A stretch of 21,807 bases of DNA from Chloroflexota bacterium. Lineage in GTDB: Bacteria; Chloroflexota; FW602-bin22; JACPRP01. The notes below the pieces were generated by a model. The model had not been told where the DNA came from. It was given only the letters and a program-made list of their open reading frames with translations, and did not search any database. This document shows, piece by piece, positions 1 through 7,014 of this stretch. The position numbers and the translations under genes were made by a program. Within the stretch, counting starts at the first letter, position 1. Each line of letters opens with the position of its first letter. The stretch covers positions 1 to 21,807 of the forward strand of contig JACQUC010000171.1 of assembly GCA_016210495.1 (NCBI GenBank), read 5' to 3'.

Positions 1-41
1 CGCCGGCTTATCCCACCTGAGTAGTTACGATATCGAGAGTA

Positions 42-707
42 TTGGGGCCGTGGGAAGCTGCGCTACAGACCAAGAGCCGTATCTATGTTCACCATGTCCG
101 CAAGATGGGTGGAGAACACGGCCACGCCATTGCCGGAGCTGGGGCGTTCCTTGGCGTCGTAGACCGTGCCATTGAACTGACCTTCGACCCCCACGATAAG
201 AAGCGACGGCAGCTAACCGTCCACTCACGTGTCACGGAGGCACCAGACCTGCTGTACGAGCTGGTCGACGGCGAACTCAAGGCGCTGGGAGAACCGGACC
301 AGGTAGGCTTTGCCGAAGTCAAGAATCACGTGCTTGACACTCTTAACAACGAGGACTGGCGAAGCACACAAGATGTTATGGGGCTCCTCGACGAGCCAAG
401 GCCGTCTTTGCGCCAGACACGGGACGCACTGACAGCGCTGTTTGAGGCTGGCGCCATAGAGCGAGACCCCAAGGACACCAAGAAGGGCGCAACATACCGT
501 TGGCGGGTGTCGCAACCTGACCTGGCACGGACTACTCTTATAGTGCCAGGTCAGGTTTGCTGCGGCTTGTGTGGCACCAACGTTGGGCGGATGTTCAAAG
601 TCGACGGTGCCTATCAGTGCAAGCGTTGCAACGATGCCTGGCTGGCAGAGGACGACGGAGACCTCGAGGTCGAAAGCTGGGCCAACCTGCTGGAGACGAA
701 GCGATGA
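42..707 (+). CDS. RepA/RecA-like AAA ATPase, C-terminal part (5'-truncated, apparent frameshift)
   Basis: The first half resembles the end of the RecA-like core of RepA/AAA_25 plasmid and phage ATPases: a beta strand ending in IYVHHVRK, then a glycine-rich stretch (HAIAGAGAFLGVVD) and a basic strand RRQLTVHSR. The middle (about residues 95-155) looks like a winged helix. The C-terminus holds a zinc ribbon with two Cys pairs (CGLCG and CKRC). The only in-frame start is a TTG with no ribosome site, and an in-frame TGA lies at 18-20. In the frame starting at base 2, however, LSHLSSYDIESIGAV reads like the Walker-B-side segment that should precede this. The gene therefore seems to cross a frameshift near 47-56 and to continue left of the window. 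Its likely role is helicase loading or replication initiation of a mobile element. The family call is moderately secure; the exact function is inferred. Confidence 0.6.
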   Translation: MGPWEAALQTKSRIYVHHVRKMGGEHGHAIAGAGAFLGVVDRAIELTFDPHDKKRRQLTVHSRVTEAPDLLYELVDGELKALGEPDQVGFAEVKNHVLDTLNNEDWRSTQDVMGLLDEPRPSLRQTRDALTALFEAGAIERDPKDTKKGATYRWRVSQPDLARTTLIVPGQVCCGLCGTNVGRMFKVDGAYQCKRCNDAWLAEDDGDLEVESWANLLETKR

Positions 708-743
708 CAGAGAGAGTTTGGAAACGCCAGGAGGTGGCGCCAA

Positions 744-1133
744 ATGGCCGGTAATGGCAGAAAAAACGCTCAGGCGACGTTGATAGCCTGCTTGGCAGCG
801 GGCAAGCGAGTACAAGAGGCCGCCGAGGATGCTGGAATAGGGGAGCGCACCGCTTACCGCTGGTTGGCCGACCCTGCCTTTAAGCGAGCGGTGGACGCCG
901 AGAAAGCGGCGATGATTGCCCGTGCCACGGCAATGCTTGCGGACGCTTCCACCGAAGCCGTGGCCACGCTGCGGCGTCTCTTGCAGGCGCAAAGCGAGAC
1001 TGCCCAATTGGGTGCCGCACGGAGCATGTTGGAGCTGGGGGTGCGGCTGCGAGACTCCCAGGAACTGGAAGCCAGGATAGTGGCTTTGGAAGAGCTGGCC
1101 AACAATCGAACACAAGTGCGGAGGGGGATATGA
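744..1133 (+). CDS. Terminase small subunit-like helix-turn-helix protein
   Basis: This is a 129-residue protein whose N-terminus carries a homeodomain-like helix-turn-helix (about residues 22-41: VQEAAEDAGIGERTAYRWL) followed by DPAF. That is the pattern of phage terminase small subunits and related phBC6A51-type DNA-binding proteins. The rest is Ala/Glu/Arg-rich and probably an alpha-helical oligomerisation region. The ATG follows a GAGGTGG ribosome site at about 731-737. The stop overlaps the next start as ATGA (1130-1133), so the two genes are translationally coupled. In phages the protein recognises packaging sites. No large terminase gene is visible downstream, so it may be an orphan in a decayed element. 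HTH identity is fairly sure; the terminase role is inferred. Confidence 0.65.
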   Translation: MAGNGRKNAQATLIACLAAGKRVQEAAEDAGIGERTAYRWLADPAFKRAVDAEKAAMIARATAMLADASTEAVATLRRLLQAQSETAQLGAARSMLELGVRLRDSQELEARIVALEELANNRTQVRRGI

Positions 1134-1405
1134 GCCTATTTTCGCTACGTCTGTCCAAGCTCGAAGTCGAAGCCGAGCATCATAGAGCTACCGAGTTAGC
1201 GAAGGAACTGAATATCGAAGTCTCCGAAGCCGTGCTGCTGGCCCGTGCGGAGCGACTGCACATCCCCATGCCTGACGGGCAGGTGGACATCGAACCCGCA
1301 CTGCGCTGTCTGGCGGTGGAATGGGGGTATGACCCCGATGAAGCGGCCGACGAATGCAAAAGGCTGCTTGCGGAGGTGCAACCGTCACGCTCCAAAGGCG
1401 CTTAG
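1130..1405 (+). CDS. Small hypothetical phage-type protein
   Basis: This 91-residue protein starts at an ATG that overlaps the upstream stop codon and has a strong GGAGGGGG ribosome site just before it. It is acidic and helical (LSKLEVEAEHHRATELAKEL at the N-terminus) with no membrane segment or cysteine motif. The second half (DIEPALRCLAVEWGYDPDEAADE) suggests a compact helical domain. I do not recognise the family. Its tight coupling to the HTH gene and its small size point to an accessory gene of a phage or integrative element. The coding call is well supported by the start signals; the function is unknown. Confidence 0.6.
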   Translation: MSLFSLRLSKLEVEAEHHRATELAKELNIEVSEAVLLARAERLHIPMPDGQVDIEPALRCLAVEWGYDPDEAADECKRLLAEVQPSRSKGA

Positions 1406-1583
1406 AAAAGCTCGAAGCTGCCAGCCCCCACTTTGCGCCTGCCCCACGGTGGAACCTTACAGTGCTGACCGACGACGAGGTTTCGGAGTTGGAAGCCCTG
1501 GTGGTGAAGACTCAGACCCAAGCCCTGACCCTGCCGAGGTGGCCACCATCAAGCGCCTTCACACGTATACACTCAGGTGCTAG
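1354..1583 (+). pseudogene. Small helical protein with frameshift
   Basis: The frame with ATG at 1354 overlaps the end of the previous gene and reads LQRRLEKLEAAS...LTVLTDDEVSELEALV. This has the shape of short coiled-coil proteins next to phage HTH genes. A GGAGG at 1372-1376 sits 7 bases before a GTC codon at 1384, which may be a decayed GTG start. At the C-run 1529-1531 the reading appears to shift: in frame it becomes low-quality sequence (LPRWPPSSAF, running to 1635). One frame over, it continues naturally as PAEVATIKRLHTYTLRC to a stop at 1581-1583, giving ALT-PAEVATI across the join. One missing C would explain this. Either the gene is broken or there is a base-call error. The function is unknown. 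Confidence 0.45.
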
Positions 1584-1624
1584 GAAGTCCACTTGTCATG
1601 AAAGCCCTAGTTGGAAGTTGAAAA

Positions 1625-1747
1625 GTGGAGCTTGAGCGAGAAATAGGGGCATTAACCCTTGTGAATGGCTTCGTACTACTCTCAGTGGCGTACAGCGCCC
1701 TTGCAGGGCTGGCCGGCTGGCTGTACACTCGAAAAAGGCCCTCGTGA
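1625..1747 (+). CDS. Small one-helix membrane protein (40 aa)
   Basis: A GTG at 1625, 7 bases after GGAAG (1613-1617) and just after an in-frame TGA at 1619-1621, opens a 40-codon frame. It begins with an acidic N-terminus (MELEREIGA), continues with one hydrophobic helix of about 23 residues (LTLVNGFVLL through GLAGWLY), and ends with a basic tail TRKRPS before TGA at 1745-1747. The charge pattern predicts an outside N-terminus and a cytoplasmic tail. Such single-helix proteins are common among phage accessory and holin-like genes, but nothing identifies it further. The organised charge and hydrophobicity argue for real coding. The small size keeps the call tentative. Confidence 0.45.
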   Translation: MELEREIGALTLVNGFVLLSVAYSALAGLAGWLYTRKRPS

Positions 1748-1808
1748 ATACACGTACCCCTGGCGTTGGGTAGGTGGTCGCATCGGTGTGGCGTCCAAGG
1801 AGACTGCG

Positions 1809-2837
1809 ATGTGGTGCGTGCGTTGTCTCACGAGTTTCTTCCCCGTTCGACTTACGATCCTTCTAGCGTCCTTTCTGCTCTTTCCAGTATGGTTAGGCTG
1901 CACTACGCCCCCTGTTCCACAATCAACGCCCACCCCGGACGTCAACGCTACGGTACAGGCAGCAGTAGCCACGACGTTAGCCTTGGAACGGGCAAAGCCT
2001 ACATCGACACCCGTTGCGGGGCGGGAGATATGGCTCAGAGCCGGGAAAGAGTACTTTGCGCTTGAAGAAGAGCTGGAGGAAATTTACGACGTACTGTTTG
2101 CTTCGACGTTTGAGCTTATGTATCCCAGTCTTTTTCCTGATTCGCAAGACAGGTTTTGGGACGGTTCCTCGGACGTATTCAGGAGGCTTGGTAGCCTTGA
2201 TGATCGGGCGTACCTACTTCCCGTGCCCACCAACTCCGAAGGTACTAAGGTGCGCTCGGGCGTTAGCAGTATGCTGAGGGCTCTCTACGATCTTAGGTTC
2301 CTGGCTTCTAGGAGTCGCCCTAGTTATGGTCGCCCTAGCTCACCACTTAGTGATGCAGACTTACAGGAACGGAAGGCGGAGCGTGACAAAGCTGTGAAAA
2401 AGTATGGGGACAACCAAGCCAGCGCAAAGACCACGATGTTGTCTATGCTGCTTCAGCACGGCATTGCTATGTCTGATCTACAACTTGAAACATCGCCACG
2501 GCGCACACCCACGCCGAGCCCGACGCCAACGCCAATGGTGTCGCTGGAGGCCCTTGATGTCCAACTACGGCCCGGCATAGGCTATGCCGACGGTAGGGTG
2601 GAGTTCGCTGGGACAATTGTGAACACCGACAAACACTGGGTGGCCACTGACATCGGTCTAATCATGCTGCTACGTGACGGCAGCGGCCGGGTCATTCGTG
2701 AAGACCCGGTCAGCCTCGATAGGACGACACTCCGTCCCGGCGAGGTGATGTACTGGAAATACGTGTTGCCTGCTGCCATTTCCCCACGGGTGAAAGACCT
2801 GCTCCCCGCTAGGAAGTCCAGTTGGACGGCTCCCTAA
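1809..2837 (+). CDS. Lipoprotein with Pro/Thr linkers and C-terminal beta domain
   Basis: The start chosen is ATG 1809, 6 bases after AAGGAG (1797-1802). The frame is open further upstream, but that stretch lacks start signals. The 342-residue product has a basic N-terminus, a hydrophobic segment (LTILLASFLLFPV) and a lipobox-like WLGC with Cys31. A TP-rich stretch and VNATVQAAVATTLA follow, a pattern frequent in Chloroflexota lipoproteins. The middle is helical and charged. A TPTPSPTPTP linker leads to a C-terminal beta domain of about 85 residues (LEALDVQLRPG...RPGEVMYWKYVLP) like the FxLYD/DUF3426-type domains of surface lipoproteins. It is predicted to be anchored outside the membrane. 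The gene lies directly before a recombinase remnant and may be cargo of the element. The function is unknown. Confidence 0.65.
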   Translation: MWCVRCLTSFFPVRLTILLASFLLFPVWLGCTTPPVPQSTPTPDVNATVQAAVATTLALERAKPTSTPVAGREIWLRAGKEYFALEEELEEIYDVLFASTFELMYPSLFPDSQDRFWDGSSDVFRRLGSLDDRAYLLPVPTNSEGTKVRSGVSSMLRALYDLRFLASRSRPSYGRPSSPLSDADLQERKAERDKAVKKYGDNQASAKTTMLSMLLQHGIAMSDLQLETSPRRTPTPSPTPTPMVSLEALDVQLRPGIGYADGRVEFAGTIVNTDKHWVATDIGLIMLLRDGSGRVIREDPVSLDRTTLRPGEVMYWKYVLPAAISPRVKDLLPARKSSWTAP

Positions 2838-2843
2838 CAGTAA

Positions 2844-2985
2844 GCGGTGCAGAGTCTAGGACACACACGACGGTATGGGACTTGACACCCAACTCTCTGC
2901 AAGCTATATTGATCCCACATTAACAAAAAAAGATGCCCTGGCGATGCTGGAACATCCCAAGGCGTGGCCAAGTCAGGATGATTGA
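2844..2985 (+). pseudogene. Tyrosine recombinase (integrase) C-terminal remnant, frameshifted
   Basis: Two adjacent frames together rebuild the end of a tyrosine recombinase. From 2844 one frame reads AVQSLGHTRRYG, matching the VQ-LLGH-R box with its catalytic His. From about 2875 the next frame reads LDTQLSASYIDPTLTKKD and then ALAMLEHPK to a TGA at 2983-2985. This matches the LDTT--YIDPT tail with the nucleophilic Tyr. In-frame stops (TAA 2841-2843, TAG 2857-2859) and the absence of any upstream body show that this is a relic, not a gene. Its place about 200 bases from the 3' end of tRNA-Val is where an integrase gene is expected in a tRNA-integrated element. Family recognition rests on short motifs, so it is moderately confident. 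Confidence 0.55.
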
Positions 2986-3014
2986 CTTGACGGAACCAGC
3001 ATAGCACAACACAG

Positions 3015-3050
3015 CCCGTCAGGACAACTACCCTGGCGGGTTCACGTTTT
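3015..3050 (+). terminator. Possible Rho-independent terminator
   Basis: CCCGTCAGG (3015-3023) can pair with CCTGGCGGG (3032-3040) over 9 bp with one G-T wobble and an 8-base loop. It is followed by TTCACGTTTT. The T-tract is interrupted, so the call is tentative. It would end transcription leaving the element remnant. Confidence 0.35.
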
Positions 3051-3089
3051 GACAGCATCATGACAGCATCAGAAACGTCGATGCTGTCA
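3050..3089. repeat. Tandem 11-bp repeat plus inverted copy (possible recombinase arm or operator sites)
   Basis: TGACAGCATCA occurs twice in direct tandem (3050-3060 and 3061-3071). A perfect inverted copy, GATGCTGTCA, follows at 3080-3089, making a 10-bp hairpin with a 9-base loop. The cluster lies between the recombinase remnant and tRNA-Val, where arm-type sites of an integrase would be. It is seen directly; the role is inferred. Confidence 0.5.
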
Positions 3090-3152
3090 GGCCAAATTGC
3101 CGAAGTGGGGAAAGAAGCTCGAAAAGTGGCCAGTGTTTAGGGATGGGGCCCC

Positions 3153-3175
3153 AAAAAAGCCCCTTTTTGGGGGCC
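3153..3175 (-). terminator. Rho-independent terminator of tRNA-Val
   Basis: Read on the minus strand, GCCCC-CAAAAA-GGGGC forms a 5-bp G+C stem with a 6-base loop and is followed directly by six T residues. It begins about 8 bases after the tRNA 3' end, the expected place for the tRNA terminator. A second, longer pairing (GGCCCC.AAAAA with TTTTT.GGGGCC) overlaps it. Confidence 0.7.
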
Positions 3176-3181
3176 TTGGGG

Positions 3182-3255
<74 letters not shown>

Positions 3256-3285
3256 TCCGGCACACGTGTTCTCGTGGCCGATTGG

Positions 3286-3315
3286 ATTATAGCAGCTTCC
3301 AGACCAGAGCGTCAA
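3286..3315 (-). promoter_or_regulatory. Sigma-70-type promoter of tRNA-Val
   Basis: On the minus strand there is a -35 box TTGACG (3310-3315), an 18-base spacer and a perfect -10 box TATAAT (3286-3291). Transcription would start near 3279, about 24 bases before the mature tRNA. Confidence 0.75.
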
Positions 3316-3337
3316 GCAGCATAGAGAACGGAAGAGG

Positions 3338-4102
3338 TCAGTGCAGGTTGCTTCCTCCATCCACGTTGATTACCTGGCCAGTGATGAAATCGCTGTCGAC
3401 GGAGGCTAGGAAAACGATGGTCCCGAGAAGGTCGTCGGGCCGCTCCTCGCGCTTGAGGCATCTTCTAAGCCGGGCGCCCTCCAAGGCCTGGGCCGCGTAC
3501 ATCTTCTCCACGCCTTCGCTGGCGGTCAGGCCAGGTGTCACGGCGTTGACGTTGATGCCGTGGTCGCCGACTTCGACTGCCAGCTGCCGCGTGAAGCCAA
3601 TGACGGCAGCTTTCGAGGTTACGTAATCGAGGAAGGGATGCCATCGGGAACCGCCAAGCACGGTGCCGGACGAGATGTTGATGATCTTGCCCTTACCACG
3701 CGCCTTCATGTGGGGGAAAACCGCCTTGCAGCAGTGGAATAGCCCCTTGACGTTGACTGCCATGGTGCGGTCCCACTGTTCGGAGGTGATTTCGTGGAAT
3801 GGCTTTGGGGGTAGCAGCGCTACGAAGAGAGCGGCGTTGTTTACCAGAACATCGATCTGGCCGAAACGCTCGATGGCTGATCGAGCCATCGCGTCGGCGC
3901 TAACTTGATCGGACACATCGGTCTTGGCTGCCAGCGCTTCCCAGCCGCGGCCCCGGATTTCGTCGGCCGTTTGCACAGCTCCCGCGTAATCCACGTCCGC
4001 TACCACGACCTTTGCGCCTTCCTCAGCCAGGCCCAGCGCGTAGATACGGCCAATCCCCTGCGCTGCTCCGGTGACGATGACGACACGATCTTTGAGTCTC
4101 AT
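3338..4102 (-). CDS. SDR family NAD(P)-dependent oxidoreductase
   Basis: This is a classical short-chain dehydrogenase/reductase of 254 residues, the usual length. The Rossmann motif TGAAQGIG lies at 11-18 and an Asp at the end of strand 2 (VVVADVD, Asp36) suggests NAD rather than NADP. NNA is at 88-90 and the structural Asn at MAVNVKG (Asn117). Catalytic Ser is in NISSG (144-145), with Tyr160 and Lys164 in YVTSK. The C-terminus ends with TGQVINVDGG, typical of FabG-like and 3-hydroxyacyl or polyol dehydrogenases. The substrate cannot be read from sequence. A GGGAGG lies upstream of the ATG, and the gene has its own near-consensus promoter at 4148-4176. It ends only 22 bases before the tRNA-Val promoter, with no terminator between, so readthrough into the tRNA is possible. 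Confidence 0.92.
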   Translation of the reverse strand: MRLKDRVVIVTGAAQGIGRIYALGLAEEGAKVVVADVDYAGAVQTADEIRGRGWEALAAKTDVSDQVSADAMARSAIERFGQIDVLVNNAALFVALLPPKPFHEITSEQWDRTMAVNVKGLFHCCKAVFPHMKARGKGKIINISSGTVLGGSRWHPFLDYVTSKAAVIGFTRQLAVEVGDHGINVNAVTPGLTASEGVEKMYAAQALEGARLRRCLKREERPDDLLGTIVFLASVDSDFITGQVINVDGGSNLH

Positions 4103-4147
4103 ACCCGTGTTATCCTCCCGCTCACAAGTTAGGTACCGCGCCTAGGA

Positions 4148-4176
4148 ATTATATGCCGGCACCACAGCCACGTCAA
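4148..4176 (-). promoter_or_regulatory. Strong sigma-70-type promoter of the SDR gene
   Basis: On the minus strand, TTGACG (4171-4176), a 17-base spacer and a perfect TATAAT (4148-4153) lie about 45 bases before the SDR start. The match is as good as that of the tRNA promoter and supports vegetative expression. Confidence 0.75.
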
Positions 4177-4234
4177 GCGACCTGCTGCTCGGGTGTTGTG
4201 CCATTGGATTGGAGCCTCTGCCTTACCCCACCCC

Positions 4235-4263
4235 GGGGCGGACAGCGGGCGTCCGCCCCTACG
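4235..4263. repeat. REP-like palindrome
   Basis: GGGGCGGAC (4235-4243) and GTCCGCCCC (4251-4259) are perfect 9-bp inverted arms around a 7-base spacer, followed by TACG. The CCCCTACG end resembles the palindrome at 21074-21113. It lies between divergent genes; the rest of the 4103-4425 intergenic region shows only the two promoters listed. Confidence 0.55.
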
Positions 4264-4309
4264 TTTCAGTGTCATTCCGAGCACCAGCGTTGTTCGGAAG
4301 CAAAAGGCA

Positions 4310-4338
4310 TTTCCAATGGGCACGATTGATGGTAGAAT
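4310..4338 (+). promoter_or_regulatory. Candidate promoter of the MauE-DsbA gene
   Basis: TTTCCA (4310-4315), a 17-base spacer and TAGAAT (4333-4338) form a moderate sigma-70 match on the plus strand. It would give a leader of about 80 bases before the GTG at 4426. Confidence 0.4.
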
Positions 4339-4425
4339 AGGCAGTGAATCCAGCGTTGGAGCGAGGAGTTGCAAGGGGGCAAACACCCGCCGTCACGGCG
4401 TAAGGCACCGCAGGATAAGCCATCT

Positions 4426-5574
4426 GTGCTCGAGGAACCCAGGCACCCCAGGATCATCGCCGCCTTCTGGAAGGCGACGCTGCGCAACCCCCACGTCTCG
4501 TTGATTGCTCGCCTACTGGTTGGAGTCGTGTTCATCTGGTCAGCCGGGGGGAAGATTGCCTATCCGGAGGAGTTCGCCAGGTTGATGGATGCCTACGGAG
4601 TGCTGCCGACCTCGGTGACGCCGGGCGTGGCCGTCCTGGTAACGTGGGCGGAACTGCTCCTGGGCGCTTTCCTGGTGCTCGGCGTCGCAACGAGGCTGAC
4701 GGCCGTGGCAGCCAGCACCTTGCTGGCCATCTTTCTGGCCGCGATGTCGCTAATGGTCGTCCAGGGCAAGTCCGTCGATTGTGGCTGCTTCGTCGGAATC
4801 GTGCAAGAGACGGTGGGGCCCTGGACTCTGGCGAGAGACACGTTCCTTCTCGTGGTCGCGCTGGTAGCAGTTATGTCAACGTCCCATCGCTGGAGCGCCG
4901 ATTCGTTGCTGGGCCTTGGTCGCCGTCGCCTAGTGCGGTCAGTGGCGCTGGCAAGTGCGACCGGTGCTTTGGTCCTGGCGATTGGCCTGTTTTTTGGGGC
5001 CAGTGTGCCTAAGATGCCGGCGGAGGCACCGCCAAGCGCGACTGCCCCCGCGAGCCAGGCCGGACCGGCCGGGCGACCCGAGGGAGGCTGGCGCCTTGGG
5101 CCTCCAAATGCGCCTGTTGTCATCACGGAGTTCAGCGACTTCCAGTGCCCGGCGTGCCAGGCGACCAGCCCGATTCTCGAGAAGCTCGTAGAGGACTTCC
5201 GCGGACAGGTCGCCCTAGTCTATCGACACTTTCCCCTTCCCCAGCACCAGGACGCGGTCCCAGCAGCGGAAGCGGCCGAGGCTGCCGGGGAGCAGGGGAA
5301 ATTCTGGGAAATGCACGATCTGATTTTCGCCGACCAGGAGCGCATGAGCCTTGCGGATCTGCGGGCGCGAGCGGTGCGTCTGCGACTCGATACGAAGAGG
5401 TTCGATGAAGCGCTCCTATCGGGTCGAACCAGGGCGCAGGTAGCAGCCGACTACAACGAGGGGCGCCGCGTTGGCGTGCGCTATACACCGTATATCCTCG
5501 TCAACGGCGAGGTGTTTGCAGACCACTCTTACAACGGCCTCAGGGCGAAGATCGAGCGCGAGTTGAAGAAGTGA
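4426..5574 (+). CDS. MauE/DoxX-type membrane domain fused to DsbA-like thiol oxidoreductase
   Basis: The N-terminal half is a four-helix MauE-like redox membrane domain: FIWSAGGKIAYPEEFA, a hydrophobic WAELLLGAFLVLG segment, then a DCGCF cysteine motif (Cys119, Cys121) before the last helices. A fifth hydrophobic segment and a Pro/Ala linker lead to a periplasmic thioredoxin-fold DsbA-like domain. That domain has an active-site CPAC (241-244) after ITEFSDFQ and a cis-Pro in RYTPYILVNG (Pro355). The fusion suggests the membrane cysteines pass oxidising or reducing equivalents to the periplasmic domain, giving disulfide-bond formation in one chain. The GTG at 4426 is preferred; the frame opens after TGA 4345-4347, and a TTG at 4369 is the alternative. 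Domain identity is firm; the direction of electron flow is not known. Confidence 0.85.
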   Translation: MLEEPRHPRIIAAFWKATLRNPHVSLIARLLVGVVFIWSAGGKIAYPEEFARLMDAYGVLPTSVTPGVAVLVTWAELLLGAFLVLGVATRLTAVAASTLLAIFLAAMSLMVVQGKSVDCGCFVGIVQETVGPWTLARDTFLLVVALVAVMSTSHRWSADSLLGLGRRRLVRSVALASATGALVLAIGLFFGASVPKMPAEAPPSATAPASQAGPAGRPEGGWRLGPPNAPVVITEFSDFQCPACQATSPILEKLVEDFRGQVALVYRHFPLPQHQDAVPAAEAAEAAGEQGKFWEMHDLIFADQERMSLADLRARAVRLRLDTKRFDEALLSGRTRAQVAADYNEGRRVGVRYTPYILVNGEVFADHSYNGLRAKIERELKK

Positions 5575-7014
5575 TTAAGAGCTCGCGTTCTCCTCTCGGC
5601 AGGCGAGCATAAGCAGTGCCCCGGCCAAGATAAGTAAGCCAACGAAAAAATAGGTGTCACGGATGGCGGCCGACAACGCTGCGGGCTGGGCGGCCGAGGT
5701 CGAGGATGCGGCCTGAGCGCTGAGTTGGTCGAGGTAATACGGCAGGCGGCTGACGACCACAGTGCCGGCTACGGCGGATCCGAGAGTCTTGCCCAGGTTC
5801 CGCATCATGCCCAAAATCGCGGCGGCTATCGCCAGGTCCTCGCGAGAGACCGCGTTCACGCCCATTCTCGTGGCGGGGGAGGAAGAGATTCCCAAGCCTC
5901 CACCCAGCAATACCATCCCAACCAGCGCCACTCCGTAGCTCGAATCGGGCCCCAGCGTGCTCAGGATGAACATGCTGAGGGCAGCGGTGGCGAGTCCCCC
6001 GGCACTCAGCATTCGACTGCCCCACCTGTCGGACAGACGTCCCCCAATTGGGGACGCTACAACGAAAAGGCCCAGGAGCGGCATCAGCAGCACGCCAACC
6101 TCTGTAGGACTGTAACCAAGCACATTCTGCAAGTAGAACGGCATCAGCATCTGTACAGGGATGCTGGCCAGAAAGTTCAAGGCGCTGACGACGCTGGCCG
6201 CCGTAAACCTGAAGTTGCTGAAGGTAGCTAGATCGATGAGAGGCTGTCGCAAGCACTTCTCCACCAGGCAAAACGTCGAGAATGCCACGACTGACAGGAC
6301 AAGCGGTATGCCGACCGTGGCCGAAGCCCAGTTCCCTTTCTGGCCGAAGGTCATCGCTAGGAGGAACGAGGTAAGGCTCGTTGCCAGCAATAGCGTTCCG
6401 CCCCAGTCGAAGCGGGCCCCTCTAGCCTTCTGGTGGTGTTCTCTTAGCAGGACGATCGCGAGCGCCGTCGTAAGAAAGCCCAACGGCACCACGAAAATGA
6501 AGACTCCGCGCCAGCCGAAGCTATCGACCAGTAGACCGCCGATAGCTCCACCAGAGATGTTGCCCAGTGAAAGGGCCAGGTTGTAATAGCCGACCGCCCG
6601 GCCACGCTCGCGCGGGCTATAGGACGCGGCCAAAAGTGCCACGGCGTTGCCCATGATGACCGCTCCTCCAAGTCCCTGGAGCACGCGCAGGGCGATAAGT
6701 TGCTCTGCACTGCCGGCGATGGCGGCAAGGGCACAAGCCATCGTGAAAACGAAGACTCCCACAATGAATATCGATTTGTGGCTAAAGTAGTCGGCAACAC
6801 GGCCAAGCGGTGGGAGTGCTACCGTGTTCGCCAGAAAGTAGCCGGTCATGAGCCATTGCAGGGTTGCAATGTCGCTGCCCAAGTCGACGACCATGTTTGG
6901 CAAGGCGACGGTAAGGGATGTGGTGGCAAAAGTAAATACGAAGGCGCTCAAGCTAACGACCAACACGACGCCCCGTTTGTGGCCGACGAGAGAGATCGAT
7001 ATCGCGCTACGCAA
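5575..7014 (-). CDS. MFS transporter, DHA2 (EmrB/QacA) family
   Basis: This 479-residue protein has about 14 hydrophobic segments, the DHA2 drug:H+ antiporter architecture. Visible motifs are LTVALPNM in helix 1, motif A GRVADYFSHKS (71-81), the helix 4 motif LRVLQGLGGA, the antiporter motif C region LGNISGGAIGG (150-160) and GWRGVFIFVVP. It should export a small hydrophobic or toxic compound in exchange for protons. The start is a TTG with a GAGG about 10 bases upstream, so the exact N-terminus is uncertain. A weak promoter (TTGCAT at 7083-7088, AAGAAT at 7060-7065) lies upstream. Its stop codon directly abuts the stop of the convergent MauE-DsbA gene, leaving no room for a terminator. No regulator gene is adjacent. 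Confidence 0.9.
   Translation of the reverse strand: MRSAISISLVGHKRGVVLVVSLSAFVFTFATTSLTVALPNMVVDLGSDIATLQWLMTGYFLANTVALPPLGRVADYFSHKSIFIVGVFVFTMACALAAIAGSAEQLIALRVLQGLGGAVIMGNAVALLAASYSPRERGRAVGYYNLALSLGNISGGAIGGLLVDSFGWRGVFIFVVPLGFLTTALAIVLLREHHQKARGARFDWGGTLLLATSLTSFLLAMTFGQKGNWASATVGIPLVLSVVAFSTFCLVEKCLRQPLIDLATFSNFRFTAASVVSALNFLASIPVQMLMPFYLQNVLGYSPTEVGVLLMPLLGLFVVASPIGGRLSDRWGSRMLSAGGLATAALSMFILSTLGPDSSYGVALVGMVLLGGGLGISSSPATRMGVNAVSREDLAIAAAILGMMRNLGKTLGSAVAGTVVVSRLPYYLDQLSAQAASSTSAAQPAALSAAIRDTYFFVGLLILAGALLMLACREENASS

Noticed and set aside
704..754. 16-codon frame starting at the ATGA overlap after the ATPase gene
   Set aside because: It is too short, overlaps the next gene's ribosome site and start, and has no recognisable feature.
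1579..2820. 13-bp direct repeat GCTAGGAAGTCCA at 1579-1591 and 2808-2820 flanking the lipoprotein gene
   Set aside because: A few 13-bp matches are expected by chance in 22 kb, the flanks do not match, and no transposase or inverted repeats accompany it.
4129..4535. Minus-strand frames in the 4103-4535 region
   Set aside because: They overlap promoters, a palindrome and the start of the MauE-DsbA gene, and show no protein-like pattern.
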